A stretch of 33,373 nucleotides of DNA from an uncultured Pseudacidovorax sp. (GTDB lineage Bacteria; Pseudomonadota; Gammaproteobacteria; Burkholderiales; Burkholderiaceae_C), in contig NZ_CAJYES010000135.1 of NCBI RefSeq assembly GCF_913773995.1, forward strand, positions 1 to 33,373, given 5' to 3'. The notes beneath the pieces were generated by a model. That model did not search any database, was not told where the DNA came from, and worked only from the letters and a program-made list of their open reading frames with translations. This document shows positions 7,414-16,067 of this stretch, one piece after another. The position numbers and the translations under genes were made by a program. How positions within the stretch are numbered: position 1 is the first letter of the stretch; the number at the start of each line of letters is the position of its first letter.

Positions 7414-8384
7414 TGACCTCGCCCGCCCCCCTCACCCTTGAACGCAGCTTTGCGCGCCGCATCGACCTGACGTCGTTGCAGTTGTTCGTGGCCGTGTGTG
7501 AGCTGGGCAGCATCGGCCGCGCGGCCGAGCGCGAGTTCATTGCGGCATCGGCCATCAGCAAGCGCCTGTCCGACCTCGAATCGACACTGGGCATAAGCCT
7601 GCTCTACCGCCACGCGCGCGGCGTGGACCTGACGCCCGCCGGCGAGAGCCTGTTGCACCACGCCCGCGCCATGCTGTACAGCCTGGAGAAGATGCAAGGC
7701 GAACTGTCCGAGTACGCCGAGGGCGTGCGCGGCCATGTGCGGATGCATGCCAACATCTCCGCCATCGTGCAATACCTGCCGGAAGACCTCGGCGCCTTCG
7801 CCCGCCTGCACGACGGTATCAAGATCGACCTCGAAGAACACCTGAGCCACGAGGTCGTGCGGGCCGTACAGGCCGGCGCCGCCGATCTGGGCATCTGTCA
7901 TGTGTCCGAGGACGACGCCGGCGAGTTGCAGGCGCTGCCGTACCGTCGCGACCAATTGGCACTGGTGGTGCCGCAGCAGCACCCACTCGCCGAGCAGGCA
8001 ACCGTCGCCTTCGCCCAGACGCTGGACGAGGACCACGTCGGCCTGCACACCCACAGCTCCATCTACCGCGCCATGCACGGTGCAGCCACCGCCGAAGGCC
8101 GCAGCGTTCGCCTGCGCATCCACGTCACCGGCCTGGACGCCATGTGCCGCATGATCGACAACGGCCTGGGCGTGGGCGTGATGCCGCGTCGCGCCTTCGA
8201 ACTCATGCAGGCGGGCATCGGCCGCCGGCTGGCCGCAGTGGACCTCAGCGACGATTGGGCGCACCGCGAGATCCGCCTGGTGGCCCGCGACTTCTCCACC
8301 CTGCCAGTGGCGGCGCGCACGCTGGTTCAGCACCTGCAGCCACCCGCCCCCGTCGAAACCCAGGCCGCCTCTACTGCGGCCTGA
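7413..8384 (+). CDS. LysR-family regulator upstream of leuC
   Basis: A 323-residue LysR-type regulator. The N-terminal winged helix (about residues 18-77) has the family pattern [23 protein letters not shown]...[33 protein letters not shown] linker helix follows, then a periplasmic-binding-protein-like effector domain (about 103-305). It starts at ATG 7413; upstream in-frame codons run back through a terminator and are rejected. It is in the same direction as leuC and only 42 bp before it, a common arrangement in Burkholderiales. It may control leuCDB, for example in response to a leucine-pathway intermediate, but some LysR genes placed here are simply neighbours. The ligand is unknown. Confidence 0.92.
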   Translation: MTSPAPLTLERSFARRIDLTSLQLFVAVCELGSIGRAAEREFIAASAISKRLSDLESTLGISLLYRHARGVDLTPAGESLLHHARAMLYSLEKMQGELSEYAEGVRGHVRMHANISAIVQYLPEDLGAFARLHDGIKIDLEEHLSHEVVRAVQAGAADLGICHVSEDDAGELQALPYRRDQLALVVPQQHPLAEQATVAFAQTLDEDHVGLHTHSSIYRAMHGAATAEGRSVRLRIHVTGLDAMCRMIDNGLGVGVMPRRAFELMQAGIGRRLAAVDLSDDWAHREIRLVARDFSTLPVAARTLVQHLQPPAPVETQAASTAA

Positions 8385-8426
8385 ATCCGAACCGCTTCAA
8401 CGATTTCCCACGAAAGACGAGATCCC

Positions 8427-9848
8427 ATGGCCCGCACGCTCTACGACAAGATCTGGGACGAGCACGTCGTCCACACCGAGGAAGACGGCACCGCCGTCCT
8501 CTACATCGACCGCCATCTGGTGCACGAAGTGACCAGCCCGCAGGCCTTCGAAGGCCTGCGCCAGGCCGGCCGCAAGCTGTGGCGCGTCAGCTCGGTGGTG
8601 GCCACCGCCGACCACAACACGCCCACCACCGGCTGGGAACGCGGCTACGACGGCATCGCCGATCCGATCAGCAAGGAACAGGTCACCACGCTGAACACCA
8701 ACATCGAGGAATTCGGCGCCGCCGCCTTCTTCCCCTTCCTGTCCAAGCGCCAGGGCATCGTGCACGTGATCGGCCCCGAGAACGGCGCCACGCTTCCGGG
8801 CATGACGGTGGTGTGCGGCGACAGCCACACCTCCACCCACGGCGCCTTCGGCGCGTTGGCCCACGGCATCGGCACCAGCGAGGTCGAGCATGTGATGGCC
8901 ACGCAGACCCTGCTGGCCAAGAAGGCCAAGAACATGCTGGTCAAGGTCGAAGGCAAGCTGCCGCTGGGCTGCACGGCCAAGGACATCGTGCTGGCCATCA
9001 TCGGCAGGATTGGCACGGCGGGCGGCACGGGCTACACCATCGAGTTCGCCGGCTCCGCCATCCGCGACCTGTCGATGGAAGGCCGCATGACGGTCTGCAA
9101 CATGGCCATCGAAGGCGGCGCGCGCGCCGGCCTCGTGGCGGTGGACCAGAAGACCATCGACTACGTGAAGAACCGGCCGCTCGCACCCACCGGCGTGGAG
9201 TGGGACCAGGCCGTCGCCTACTGGAAGACGCTGCATTCGGACCCGGACGCCAAGTTCGACACCGTGGTCGAACTCAATGCCGCCGAGATCAAGCCGCAGG
9301 TCACCTGGGGCACCTCGCCCGAGATGGTGCTGCCCATCGACGGCCGCGTGCCCGACCCGGACAAGGAAAAGGACGCCAACAAGCGCGGCGCCATCGAGCG
9401 CGCCCTGGCCTACATGGGCCTGGAGCCCAACAAGGCCATGAACGACATCTTCGTGGACAAGGTGTTCATCGGCAGCTGCACCAACAGCCGTATCGAGGAC
9501 ATGCGCGAGGCCGCCACGGTGGTCAAGAAGCTCGGCCAGAAGGTGGCCAAGAACATCAAGGTGGCGATGGTGGTGCCGGGTTCGGGCCTGGTGAAGGAAC
9601 AGGCCGAGCGCGAGGGCCTGCACGAGGTCTTCAAGGCCGCCGGCTTCGAGTGGCGCGAGCCCGGCTGCTCGATGTGCCTGGCCATGAACGCCGACCGGCT
9701 GGAACCGGGCGAGCGCTGTGCCTCCACCAGCAACCGCAACTTCGAAGGTCGCCAGGGCGCGGGCGGACGCACCCACTTGGTGAGCCCGGCCATGGCCGCC
9801 GCGGCGGCCATCCGCGGCCACTTCGTCGACATCCGCACCATCGCCTGA
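8427..9848 (+). CDS. leuC: 3-isopropylmalate dehydratase large subunit
   Basis: A 473-residue aconitase-family subunit which, with LeuD, isomerises 2-isopropylmalate to 3-isopropylmalate in leucine synthesis. The [4Fe-4S] cysteines are Cys351 (FIGSCTNSR) and Cys414 and Cys417 (PGCSMC). Other family segments are visible, such as [12 protein letters not shown] and [14 protein letters not shown]. Length agrees with LeuC of other bacteria (about 466-475). Start ATG 8427 has an AAAGACGAG sequence upstream. First of leuC-leuD-leuB; leuA is not in this window. Confidence 0.98.
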   Translation: MARTLYDKIWDEHVVHTEEDGTAVLYIDRHLVHEVTSPQAFEGLRQAGRKLWRVSSVVATADHNTPTTGWERGYDGIADPISKEQVTTLNTNIEEFGAAAFFPFLSKRQGIVHVIGPENGATLPGMTVVCGDSHTSTHGAFGALAHGIGTSEVEHVMATQTLLAKKAKNMLVKVEGKLPLGCTAKDIVLAIIGRIGTAGGTGYTIEFAGSAIRDLSMEGRMTVCNMAIEGGARAGLVAVDQKTIDYVKNRPLAPTGVEWDQAVAYWKTLHSDPDAKFDTVVELNAAEIKPQVTWGTSPEMVLPIDGRVPDPDKEKDANKRGAIERALAYMGLEPNKAMNDIFVDKVFIGSCTNSRIEDMREAATVVKKLGQKVAKNIKVAMVVPGSGLVKEQAEREGLHEVFKAAGFEWREPGCSMCLAMNADRLEPGERCASTSNRNFEGRQGAGGRTHLVSPAMAAAAAIRGHFVDIRTIA

Positions 9849-9865
9849 GCCAGGGAGCAGACACC

Positions 9866-10516
9866 ATGCAGAAATTCACCGTGCACAAGGGCCTGGTCGC
9901 GCCCATGGACCGCGAGAACGTCGACACCGACGCCATCATCCCCAAGCAGTTCCTCAAGTCGATCAAGCGCACCGGCTTCGGCCCCAACCTGTTCGACGAA
10001 TGGCGCTACCTGGACCATGGCGAGCCCGGCATGGATCCGGCCAGCCGCAAGCCCAACCCCGACTTCGTGCTGAACCAGCCGCGCTACCAGGGCGCCTCGG
10101 TGCTGCTGGCGCGCAAGAACTTCGGCTGCGGCTCCAGCCGCGAGCATGCGCCCTGGGCACTGGACCAGTACGGCTTTCGCGCCATCCTCGCGCCGAGCTT
10201 CGCCGACATCTTCTTCAACAACAGCTTCAAGAACGGCCTGCTGCCCCTGGTGCTGCCCGAGGCCACCGTGGCCAAGCTGTTCGACGAGGTGTTCGCATTT
10301 CCGGGTTACGAGCTGACCGTCGACCTGGACCGCCAGGTGGTGGTCAAGCCCGATGGCGAGGAGATTCCCTTCGAGGTGCAGCCCTTCCGCCGCTACTGCC
10401 TGATGAACGGTCTGGACGACATCGGCCTGACGCTGCGCCACAAGGACAAGATCAAGGCCTTCGAAGCCGAGCGCCTTGCCGCCAAGCCCTGGCTCGCCCA
10501 CCAGATGATCGCCTGA
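9866..10516 (+). CDS. leuD: 3-isopropylmalate dehydratase small subunit
   Basis: A 216-residue small subunit of isopropylmalate isomerase, the swivelling aconitase C-terminal-like domain. [14 protein letters not shown] near residues 18-31 and the phosphate/substrate-loop motif [15 protein letters not shown] are both typical. The start is ATG 9866 behind CAGGGAGCAG, 17 bp after leuC. Length matches the family (about 200-216). Confidence 0.97.
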   Translation: MQKFTVHKGLVAPMDRENVDTDAIIPKQFLKSIKRTGFGPNLFDEWRYLDHGEPGMDPASRKPNPDFVLNQPRYQGASVLLARKNFGCGSSREHAPWALDQYGFRAILAPSFADIFFNNSFKNGLLPLVLPEATVAKLFDEVFAFPGYELTVDLDRQVVVKPDGEEIPFEVQPFRRYCLMNGLDDIGLTLRHKDKIKAFEAERLAAKPWLAHQMIA

Positions 10517-10545
10517 TCCATTTCTCTCTCACCGAAACACCACTC

Positions 10546-11616
10546 ATGAAAATCGCAGTTCTGCCCGGCGACGGCATCGGCACCGAAATCGTCGCGGAGG
10601 CCGTGCGCGTGCTGGACGCGCTGGACCTGAAGTTCGAGATGGAGACCGCCCTGGTCGGCGGCGCCGCCTACGAGGCCCACGGCCATCCGCTGCCCGAGGC
10701 CACGCTCAAGCTGGCCAAGGAAGCCGACGCGGTGCTCTTCGGCGCCGTCGGCGACTGGAAGTACGACAAGCTGGACCGCCCGCTGCGACCCGAGCAGGCC
10801 ATCCTGGGCCTGCGCAAGAACCTGGGCCTGTTCGCCAACTTCCGCCCCGCCATCTGCTACGAGCAGCTGACGCATGCCTCCAGCCTCAAGCCCGAGCTGG
10901 TCGCGGGCCTGGACATCCTCATCATCCGCGAGCTGACCGGCGACATCTACTTCGGCCAGCCGCGCGGCAAGCGCGTGGCCACCGACGGCCACTTCCCCGG
11001 CGCCGACGAGGCCTTCGACACCATGCGCTACTCGCGCCCGGAAATCGAGCGCATTGCCCGCGTGGCCTTCGAGGCCGCCCGCAAGCGCAATAAGCGCGTC
11101 ACCAGCGTGGACAAGGCCAATGTGCTGGAGACTTTCCAGTTCTGGAAGGACGTGGTCACCGAGGTGCACAAGGACTATCCGGACATCGAACTGGAGCACA
11201 TGTACGTCGACAACGCCGCCATGCAACTCGTGAAGAAGCCCAAGGCCTTCGACGTGATCGTGACCGGCAATATGTTCGGCGACATCCTTTCGGACGAGGC
11301 CTCGATGCTGACCGGCTCCATCGGCATGCTGCCCTCGGCCAGCCTGAATGACAGCAACCAGGGCCTGTATGAGCCCAGCCACGGCAGCGCCCCGGACATC
11401 GCCGGCAAGGGCGTGGCCAATCCGCTGGCCACCATCCTGAGCGCCGCGATGATGCTGCGCTTCTCCCTCAACCAGGAAGAGGCCGCCCAGCGCATCGAGG
11501 TCGCCGTCAAGGCCGTGCTGGCGCTGGGCCTGCGTACGCCCGACATCTGGAGCGAAGGCACGACTAAGGTTGGCACCCGGGAAATGGGCGATGCCGTTCT
11601 GAAGGCCCTGGCCTGA
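10546..11616 (+). CDS. leuB: 3-isopropylmalate dehydrogenase
   Basis: A 356-residue NAD-dependent enzyme making 2-oxoisocaproate, the third step of leucine synthesis. Visible: GDGIGTEI at the N-terminus, the substrate-binding region around [27 protein letters not shown], catalytic Lys and Asp in SVDKANVLE and [23 protein letters not shown], and the NAD-binding [15 protein letters not shown]. It starts at ATG 10546, 29 bp after leuD; a strong ribosome-binding site is not obvious. A terminator follows. Confidence 0.98.
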   Translation: MKIAVLPGDGIGTEIVAEAVRVLDALDLKFEMETALVGGAAYEAHGHPLPEATLKLAKEADAVLFGAVGDWKYDKLDRPLRPEQAILGLRKNLGLFANFRPAICYEQLTHASSLKPELVAGLDILIIRELTGDIYFGQPRGKRVATDGHFPGADEAFDTMRYSRPEIERIARVAFEAARKRNKRVTSVDKANVLETFQFWKDVVTEVHKDYPDIELEHMYVDNAAMQLVKKPKAFDVIVTGNMFGDILSDEASMLTGSIGMLPSASLNDSNQGLYEPSHGSAPDIAGKGVANPLATILSAAMMLRFSLNQEEAAQRIEVAVKAVLALGLRTPDIWSEGTTKVGTREMGDAVLKALA

Positions 11617-11660
11617 AAAGGTGTGAACGCTGCGCCGTCGGGCGCACGCGACACCCACTG

Positions 11661-11685
11661 CAAAGCGGCCCTGTCGGGCCGTTTT
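11661..11685 (+). terminator. Intrinsic terminator after leuB
   Basis: Stem CGGCCC / GGGCCG (11666-11671 and 11676-11681) with loop TGTC, flanked by CAAA before and TTTT after, so it can lengthen through an A/T extension. It ends the leuCDB transcript just before the asd leader promoter. Confidence 0.8.
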
Positions 11686-11711
11686 GCATGTAGGACGGCG
11701 CCGATGCGGGC

Positions 11712-11717
11712 TACAAT
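11712..11717 (+). promoter_or_regulatory. -10 box of the asd leader promoter
   Basis: TACAAT at 11712-11717 is a good -10 element; no convincing -35 lies 16-18 nt upstream. The eight bases after it are CGCGCCCC, and the first A is that of the leader-peptide ATG (11726). The transcript may therefore begin at or within a few bases of the start codon. Confidence 0.55.
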
Positions 11718-11725
11718 CGCGCCCC

Positions 11726-11827
11726 ATGTTTGTCGCCCGCCCGTTCGCCCCGAACACCGTGCCTGCCGCCCTGGCCAGCACCGCGCGCGCATCCATCACC
11801 AAAACCACGACGACCATTAAGGGCTGA
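11726..11827 (+). CDS. Candidate Thr/Ile/Lys-rich leader peptide of asd
   Basis: A 33-codon frame from ATG 11726 to TGA 11825-11827. Its first part is ordinary GC-rich sequence ([10 protein letters not shown]...). Its end reads [10 protein letters not shown]-stop: codons ATC ACC AAA ACC ACG ACG ACC ATT AAG GGC, i.e. five Thr, two Ile and two Lys in the last ten codons. All three are products of the aspartate pathway fed by asd, 106 bp downstream. This is the layout of an attenuation leader such as thrL. No Shine-Dalgarno sequence is visible, and the likely transcription start coincides with the ATG, so translation may be leaderless. The function is inferred from composition, position and downstream RNA pairing; I know of no named family for it. 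Confidence 0.6.
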   Translation: MFVARPFAPNTVPAALASTARASITKTTTTIKG

Positions 11828-11908
11828 CCCAGCCTGGTTCGTCGCGCGTGCCTTCCCCCTGGCCCCGGACGAGCCAGGCGGGCCAGCCCCTTCGCCGCGG
11901 TCTTCTTT
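11808..11908 (+). promoter_or_regulatory. Candidate attenuator RNA structures upstream of asd
   Basis: Several complementary segments compete. Segment 1 is CGACGACC (11808-11815, within the Thr codons) and can pair with segment 2, GGTTCGTCG (11836-11844), leaving one bulged base. Segment 2, as CTGGTTCGTC (11834-11843), can instead form a 10-bp stem with segment 3, GACGAGCCAG (11868-11877). Segment 3 can alternatively fold locally: CCTGGC (11858-11863) with GCCAGG (11873-11878), or CTGGCCC (11859-11865) with GGGCCAG (11880-11886). A GGCG/CGCC hairpin (11877-11880 and 11893-11896) precedes a pyrimidine run TCTTCTTT (11901-11908). A ribosome stalled on the Thr codons would mask segment 1 and favour the 2:3 pairing. 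The terminator hairpin itself is weak by eye, so this is a hypothesis. Confidence 0.5.
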
Positions 11909-11933
11909 GTATGACTCTGAAAGGGCTTTTGAC

Positions 11934-13064
11934 ATGAGCAAGTTGGTAGGTTTGGTCGGCTGGCGCGGCATGGTCGGCTCGGTCCTGATGGACCGCATGG
12001 TGGCCGAGAAGGATTTCGACCTGATCGAGCCGCTGTTCTTCTCCACCTCGAACGCCGGCGGCAAGGCGCCCGCCATGGCCAAGAACGAGACCACGCTGCA
12101 GGACGCCTTCGACATCGAGCAGCTCAAGCGCTGCGAGATCATCATCACGGCCCAGGGCGGCGACTACACCACCGAAGTCTTCCCGAAGCTGCGCGCCACC
12201 GGCTGGAAGGGCCACTGGATCGACGCCGCCTCCACCCTGCGCATGAAGGACGACGCGGTCATCGTGCTCGACCCGGTCAACATGCCGGTGATCAAGAACG
12301 CCCTGTCCGACGGCGGCCGCAACTGGATCGGCGGCAACTGCACCGTCAGCTGCATGCTGATGGGCGTGGGCGCGCTCTACAAGGCCGGCCTAGTCGAGTG
12401 GATGAGCACGCAGACCTACCAGGCCGCCTCGGGCGGTGGCGCGCAGCACATGCGCGAGCTGCTCACGCAGTACGGCACGCTCTATTCGGAAGTGAAGTCC
12501 CTGCTGGACGACCCCAAGAGCGCCATCCTCGAGATCGACCGCCAGGTCATCGCCAAGCAGCGCAGCCTGTCGGGTGAAGAGACGGCCAACTTCGGCGTTC
12601 CGCTGGGCGGCTCGCTCATCCCCTGGATCGACAAGGACCTGGGCAACGGCATGTCCAAGGAAGAGTGGAAGGGCATGGCCGAGACCAACAAGATCCTCGG
12701 CCAGGGCGAAGGCTTCGGCAGCCCTGCCGTGCCGGTGGACGGCTTCTGCGTGCGCGTGGGCGCCATGCGCTGCCACAGCCAGGCGCTGACCTTCAAGCTC
12801 AAGAAGGACGTGCCGCTGGCCGACATCGAGGCCATGATCGCGGCGGACAACGACTGGGTGAAGGTGGTGCCCAATACGCGCGAGGCCACGCTCAAGGACC
12901 TGACGCCCGTGGCCGTGACCGGCACGATGACGATCCCGGTCGGCCGTTTGCGCAAGATGGCGATGGGTCCCGAGTACCTCGGTGCCTTTACGATCGGCGA
13001 CCAGCTGCTCTGGGGTGCGGCCGAACCGTTGCGCCGCATGCTGCGCATCCTGTTGGACGCTTGA
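11934..13064 (+). CDS. asd: Aspartate-semialdehyde dehydrogenase
   Basis: A 376-residue enzyme reducing beta-aspartyl phosphate to aspartate semialdehyde, the branch point to lysine/diaminopimelate, threonine, isoleucine and methionine. NADP-binding start [16 protein letters not shown]; nucleophile Cys136 in [11 protein letters not shown]; acid/base His281 in GAMRCHSQ. This is the long Gram-negative form (E. coli 367). It starts at ATG 11934 with GAAAGGG about 8 bp upstream. It follows a 317-nt gap that holds a probable attenuator, so transcription is likely controlled by charged tRNAs for aspartate-family amino acids. Confidence 0.98.
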   Translation: MSKLVGLVGWRGMVGSVLMDRMVAEKDFDLIEPLFFSTSNAGGKAPAMAKNETTLQDAFDIEQLKRCEIIITAQGGDYTTEVFPKLRATGWKGHWIDAASTLRMKDDAVIVLDPVNMPVIKNALSDGGRNWIGGNCTVSCMLMGVGALYKAGLVEWMSTQTYQAASGGGAQHMRELLTQYGTLYSEVKSLLDDPKSAILEIDRQVIAKQRSLSGEETANFGVPLGGSLIPWIDKDLGNGMSKEEWKGMAETNKILGQGEGFGSPAVPVDGFCVRVGAMRCHSQALTFKLKKDVPLADIEAMIAADNDWVKVVPNTREATLKDLTPVAVTGTMTIPVGRLRKMAMGPEYLGAFTIGDQLLWGAAEPLRRMLRILLDA

Positions 13065-13070
13065 ATCTCC

Positions 13071-13100
13071 ATCATGCGTTGCTCAAGGGCAACGCATGAT
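13071..13100 (+). repeat. Perfect 12-bp hairpin between asd and fimV
   Basis: ATCATGCGTTGC (13071-13082) and GCAACGCATGAT (13089-13100) pair perfectly around a six-base loop TCAAGG, 6 bp after the asd stop. There is no T tract after it. It may act as a terminator-like or 3'-protective structure for asd mRNA, or as a protein-binding palindrome. Confidence 0.6.
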
Positions 13101-13144
13101 CCGGATGAGACGCAATAGCCAGGGGCGCAGCTAAGCCCATCGCC

Positions 13145-13173
13145 TTGTTTTTGGGCAGTGTGGGTGTTAACGT
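13145..13173 (+). promoter_or_regulatory. Candidate fimV promoter
   Basis: TTGTTT (13145-13150) and TAACGT (13168-13173) are separated by 17 bp and lie 20-35 bp before the first ATG codons of fimV. This also argues against using the TTG at 13145 as the fimV start. Confidence 0.45.
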
Positions 13174-13192
13174 CTACTTACATTTTTCGGGC

Positions 13193-15937
13193 ATGGCCCG
13201 CCACAGCATGACCAGACTCTCGCCGCCTGCGCAAGCCGCCGGGCGCGACACGGCCGCTTCGGCGGCCGTTCGCCGTTTCCGCATTTCCGCACTGGGCTTG
13301 GCCATGGTCACGGCGTTTGGCTTGTGGTCGGCTCAGGCGCAAGCACTGACGCTTGGCTCGCTGAATGTGCTGTCTGCGCTGGGTGAGCCCCTGCGGGCCG
13401 AAGTCCAGATCACGGACGTCACCCAGACCGAGGCAACGAATCTGCAGGTCCGCCTCGCCACGCCCCAGGCCTTTCAGAATTCCGGACTGACCTTCGCCGA
13501 TGCGCTGGAGGGTGTGCGCACCACGCTCCAGCGTCGCGCAGATGGTCGGTACGTGGTCCGCCTCGACGGGATCCGTCCAGTGAACGACCCATTCGTGGAC
13601 ATCCTGATCGAAGCCAATTCGCCGACCGGTCGTCTGGTGCGTGACTACACGGCCCTCATCGATCCGCCGCCGACCCGCCTGCCCACCGCCCCGGCCGGCG
13701 TGAGCATCGACCGGCCCATCACGCCGCCGCCCCCCCGCGTGCAAGCCAGGCCCGAGCGGCCGCGCACGGCGCCGGTGGAGGTCGCCCCGTCGTCTGCCCC
13801 GGCACAGGCCACAGGGCCAAGCGGAACGGTCACCGTGCGCGCGGGCGAGACGGCTGGCCGCATCGCAGCCGCGAACAAGCCCGCCGACGTCTCGCTGGAC
13901 CAGATGCTGCTGGCCATGCTTCGCGCGAACCCCAGCGCCTTCACGAACGGCAACGTCAACCGCCTGCGTGCAGGTGCGGTGCTGCAGATGCCTTCGGCGG
14001 ACACGGCCCGCGCGACGCCTGCGGACGAGGCACGCCGCACCATCGTGGCCCAGAGCCGCGACTTCAACAGCTACCGTCAGCGGCTGGCCACCAATGCGCC
14101 GTCGATGAACGTGGAAGGCGCCGACCGCCAGGCGTCGGGCGGCCTGCAGGCCCGGGTGCAGGACCGGGCGGCCGCCGCTTCGTCGGCAGACCGCCTGACC
14201 ATTTCCCGGGGCAGCGCATCGGGCGCCGTCACATCCGAGGAGCGGCTGGCACAACAGCGCCAGGCACAGGAGTCCAGCAGCCGGGTGGCGGAGCTGTCCC
14301 GCAACATCGAAGAGCTCAACCGGCTGCAGGGCGCATCGGGCAACACGCCCACGGGTGCCACGGTGCCTGCGGCGACGGTTCCGGCCGGCGCCGCAAGTTC
14401 ACCGGCTGCGGCACCGTCCGCCGGGACAGCGAACAGCACCGCGAGCGCAAACACGGCAGGCCCCGCGGCAGCACTGCCAATGCCGCCGGCGTCCTCGCCC
14501 GCCGCTCCCTCTCCGACGCCGCAGGCGGCAGCCTCTGCGGTGCCCCCTCCTCCCGCCGTCGTGGCGCCGCCTGCCGCATCCGCATCGGCCCCCGCGCCAT
14601 CGGCGCGTCCCGCACCGGCACCAACCCCAAAGCAGGAAGAGCCCAGCTTCCTGGATTCGCTGCTGGCGAATCCTTTGGCGCTGGCCGGCGGGGGTGTGGT
14701 CCTGCTGCTGTTGCTGCTTGCCCTGCTCGCGCGTCAGCGCCGCCACCAGAAGAAGGACGCCGCGGAAAGCCTGTTCCCCGAGAGCCTGCAGAAGGATTCG
14801 TACTTCGGCGGCTCCGGCGGCGCGACCGTGGACACCAAGGAAGACCACAGCGGCGCGTCGTCGCTCAACTATTCGCCCAGCCAGCTCGATGCGGGCGATG
14901 TCGACCCGGTGGCCGAGGCCGACGTGTACCTTGCCTATGGCCGCGACCTGCAGGCCGAAGAGATCCTCAAGGAAGCGCTGCGCACCTCGCCGGAGCGCAC
15001 CAGCATCCAGCTCAAGCTGCTGGAAATCTATGCACGCCGCCGTGATGCCCGGGCTTTCGAGCAGCTGGCGCATGAACTGCAGGCGCAGACGGGTGGCAAG
15101 GGGGCGGACTGGCACCGCGCCCAGGAGCTCGGTCGCGGCCTGGACGCCGCCAACACGCTCTACCAGGGCCCCCACACGCCTCCGTCGTCCGACCTGTCGG
15201 GCGACGCCGCCGCCCCGGCAGGCCTGGGCCCCACGGCGACCGGCGCAGGACTGCCCGCGGCACCGAGCGGCGCAGGGGCAGCGACCGGCTCGGCAGACGA
15301 GCCGCGCCCGCAGGCCTTCGTGCCCTCCGTGGCCCCCCTGGATTTCGACCTCGACCTGGACCTGCCGCCCGCGCGACCGGCGCCGGCGCCCCAACCGGCC
15401 AGTCCGCGCGCGCCATCGATCTCCTCGCTGTTTCCCTCGGCGCTGGCCGAGGACCCACCTCCAGCGGCGCCTGCCTTTGCCGCACCCGGAGCGGGCGCAG
15501 GCCTGCGCGGCACGGCCGACGAGCCCACCATCCCCGCACCGCTGCGTCCCGCACCGGCGGCCGACCTGGGCAACGACTTCGACACGGCGCCGGCCGAACT
15601 GGAGCCCATGGGCGGATTCCGTCATGGCGGCGAAGAGGTGCGCACCCAACCCGCCACGCTGCACGCGCCGCTCGAAGGCTCGGACATCTTCAGCCGCGAT
15701 TTCCATGCCGCGCTCAACACGGCCGACACGCAGCCCATGGACCTGCAGCTGAACATCCCCACCGGCATCGACGGCGGCCAGGGCGAAAGCGCCGAGGCGG
15801 TGAAGCTGTCGTTGGCGCGAGAGCTGCACGCGCTGGGCGACCCGGACGGTGCGCGCACGCTGCTCGAGGAACTCATCGCCGAAGGCAACGGTGCCGTCCA
15901 GGAAGAGGCGCGCCGCCTGCTGGACGAACTGCGCTGA
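13193..15937 (+). CDS. fimV: FimV-like polar hub protein
   Basis: A 914-residue inner-membrane protein of the FimV/TspA family, which organises the cell pole and type IV pilus function and binds peptidoglycan. A signal-like segment (RRFRISALGLAMVTAFGLWSAQAQA) ends near residue 51 and leads into the FimV N-terminal domain with LNVLSALGEPLRAEV (about 52-170). A LysM-like peptidoglycan-binding region follows (about 211-268), then a Pro/Ala-rich linker (about 385-485), one membrane helix (about 493-513), an acidic TPR-like cytoplasmic region (about 560-615), more low-complexity linker, and the conserved FimV C-terminal domain at the end (VKLSLARELHALGDPDGART). ATG 13193 and ATG 13208 are both possible starts. 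It lies between asd and truA, the usual place in betaproteobacteria. Confidence 0.93.
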   Translation: MARHSMTRLSPPAQAAGRDTAASAAVRRFRISALGLAMVTAFGLWSAQAQALTLGSLNVLSALGEPLRAEVQITDVTQTEATNLQVRLATPQAFQNSGLTFADALEGVRTTLQRRADGRYVVRLDGIRPVNDPFVDILIEANSPTGRLVRDYTALIDPPPTRLPTAPAGVSIDRPITPPPPRVQARPERPRTAPVEVAPSSAPAQATGPSGTVTVRAGETAGRIAAANKPADVSLDQMLLAMLRANPSAFTNGNVNRLRAGAVLQMPSADTARATPADEARRTIVAQSRDFNSYRQRLATNAPSMNVEGADRQASGGLQARVQDRAAAASSADRLTISRGSASGAVTSEERLAQQRQAQESSSRVAELSRNIEELNRLQGASGNTPTGATVPAATVPAGAASSPAAAPSAGTANSTASANTAGPAAALPMPPASSPAAPSPTPQAAASAVPPPPAVVAPPAASASAPAPSARPAPAPTPKQEEPSFLDSLLANPLALAGGGVVLLLLLLALLARQRRHQKKDAAESLFPESLQKDSYFGGSGGATVDTKEDHSGASSLNYSPSQLDAGDVDPVAEADVYLAYGRDLQAEEILKEALRTSPERTSIQLKLLEIYARRRDARAFEQLAHELQAQTGGKGADWHRAQELGRGLDAANTLYQGPHTPPSSDLSGDAAAPAGLGPTATGAGLPAAPSGAGAATGSADEPRPQAFVPSVAPLDFDLDLDLPPARPAPAPQPASPRAPSISSLFPSALAEDPPPAAPAFAAPGAGAGLRGTADEPTIPAPLRPAPAADLGNDFDTAPAELEPMGGFRHGGEEVRTQPATLHAPLEGSDIFSRDFHAALNTADTQPMDLQLNIPTGIDGGQGESAEAVKLSLARELHALGDPDGARTLLEELIAEGNGAVQEEARRLLDELR

Positions 15938-15945
15938 TACTCCGG

Positions 15946-15990
15946 GGCCGCGCACGGCCACCCGAGGTGGCGAGCGCGGCCTTTTCTTTT
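15946..15990 (+). terminator. Intrinsic terminator after fimV
   Basis: Outer stem GGCCGCGC / GCGCGGCC (15946-15953 and 15974-15981), with an inner CCACC-CGAG-GGTGG-like hairpin, followed by TTTTCTTTT. Strong terminator 8 bp after the fimV stop. Confidence 0.88.
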
Positions 15991-15995
15991 CCGTC

Positions 15996-16067
15996 ATGTC
16001 CACCCTGCCGCCTTTCTTGTCGATCGACGCAGCTCACCCGTGCGCCGCAGGCGCACCGCGCGCATGA
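15996..16067 (+). CDS. Possible 23-residue ORF overlapping the truA start
   Basis: ATG 15996 opens a 23-codon frame (beginning MSTLPPFLSID) whose TGA at 16065-16067 overlaps the truA ATG at 16064 (ATGA). It begins right after the fimV terminator. The truA ATG has no clear ribosome-binding site of its own, so coupling is possible. No homology is recognised and chance cannot be excluded. Confidence 0.25.
   Translation: MSTLPPFLSIDAAHPCAAGAPRA

Noticed and set aside
8144-9865. A long in-frame extension upstream of leuD running through the LysR and leuC genes.
   Set aside because: The real LeuD start is ATG 9866 with a ribosome-binding site and the conserved N-terminus; the upstream part is an Arg/His/Pro-rich out-of-frame reading of leuC.
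14399-16003. Long antisense and alternative frames across fimV.
   Set aside because: fimV has a signal sequence, a membrane helix and conserved end domains in its own frame; the others are low-complexity shadows of a Pro/Ala-rich gene.
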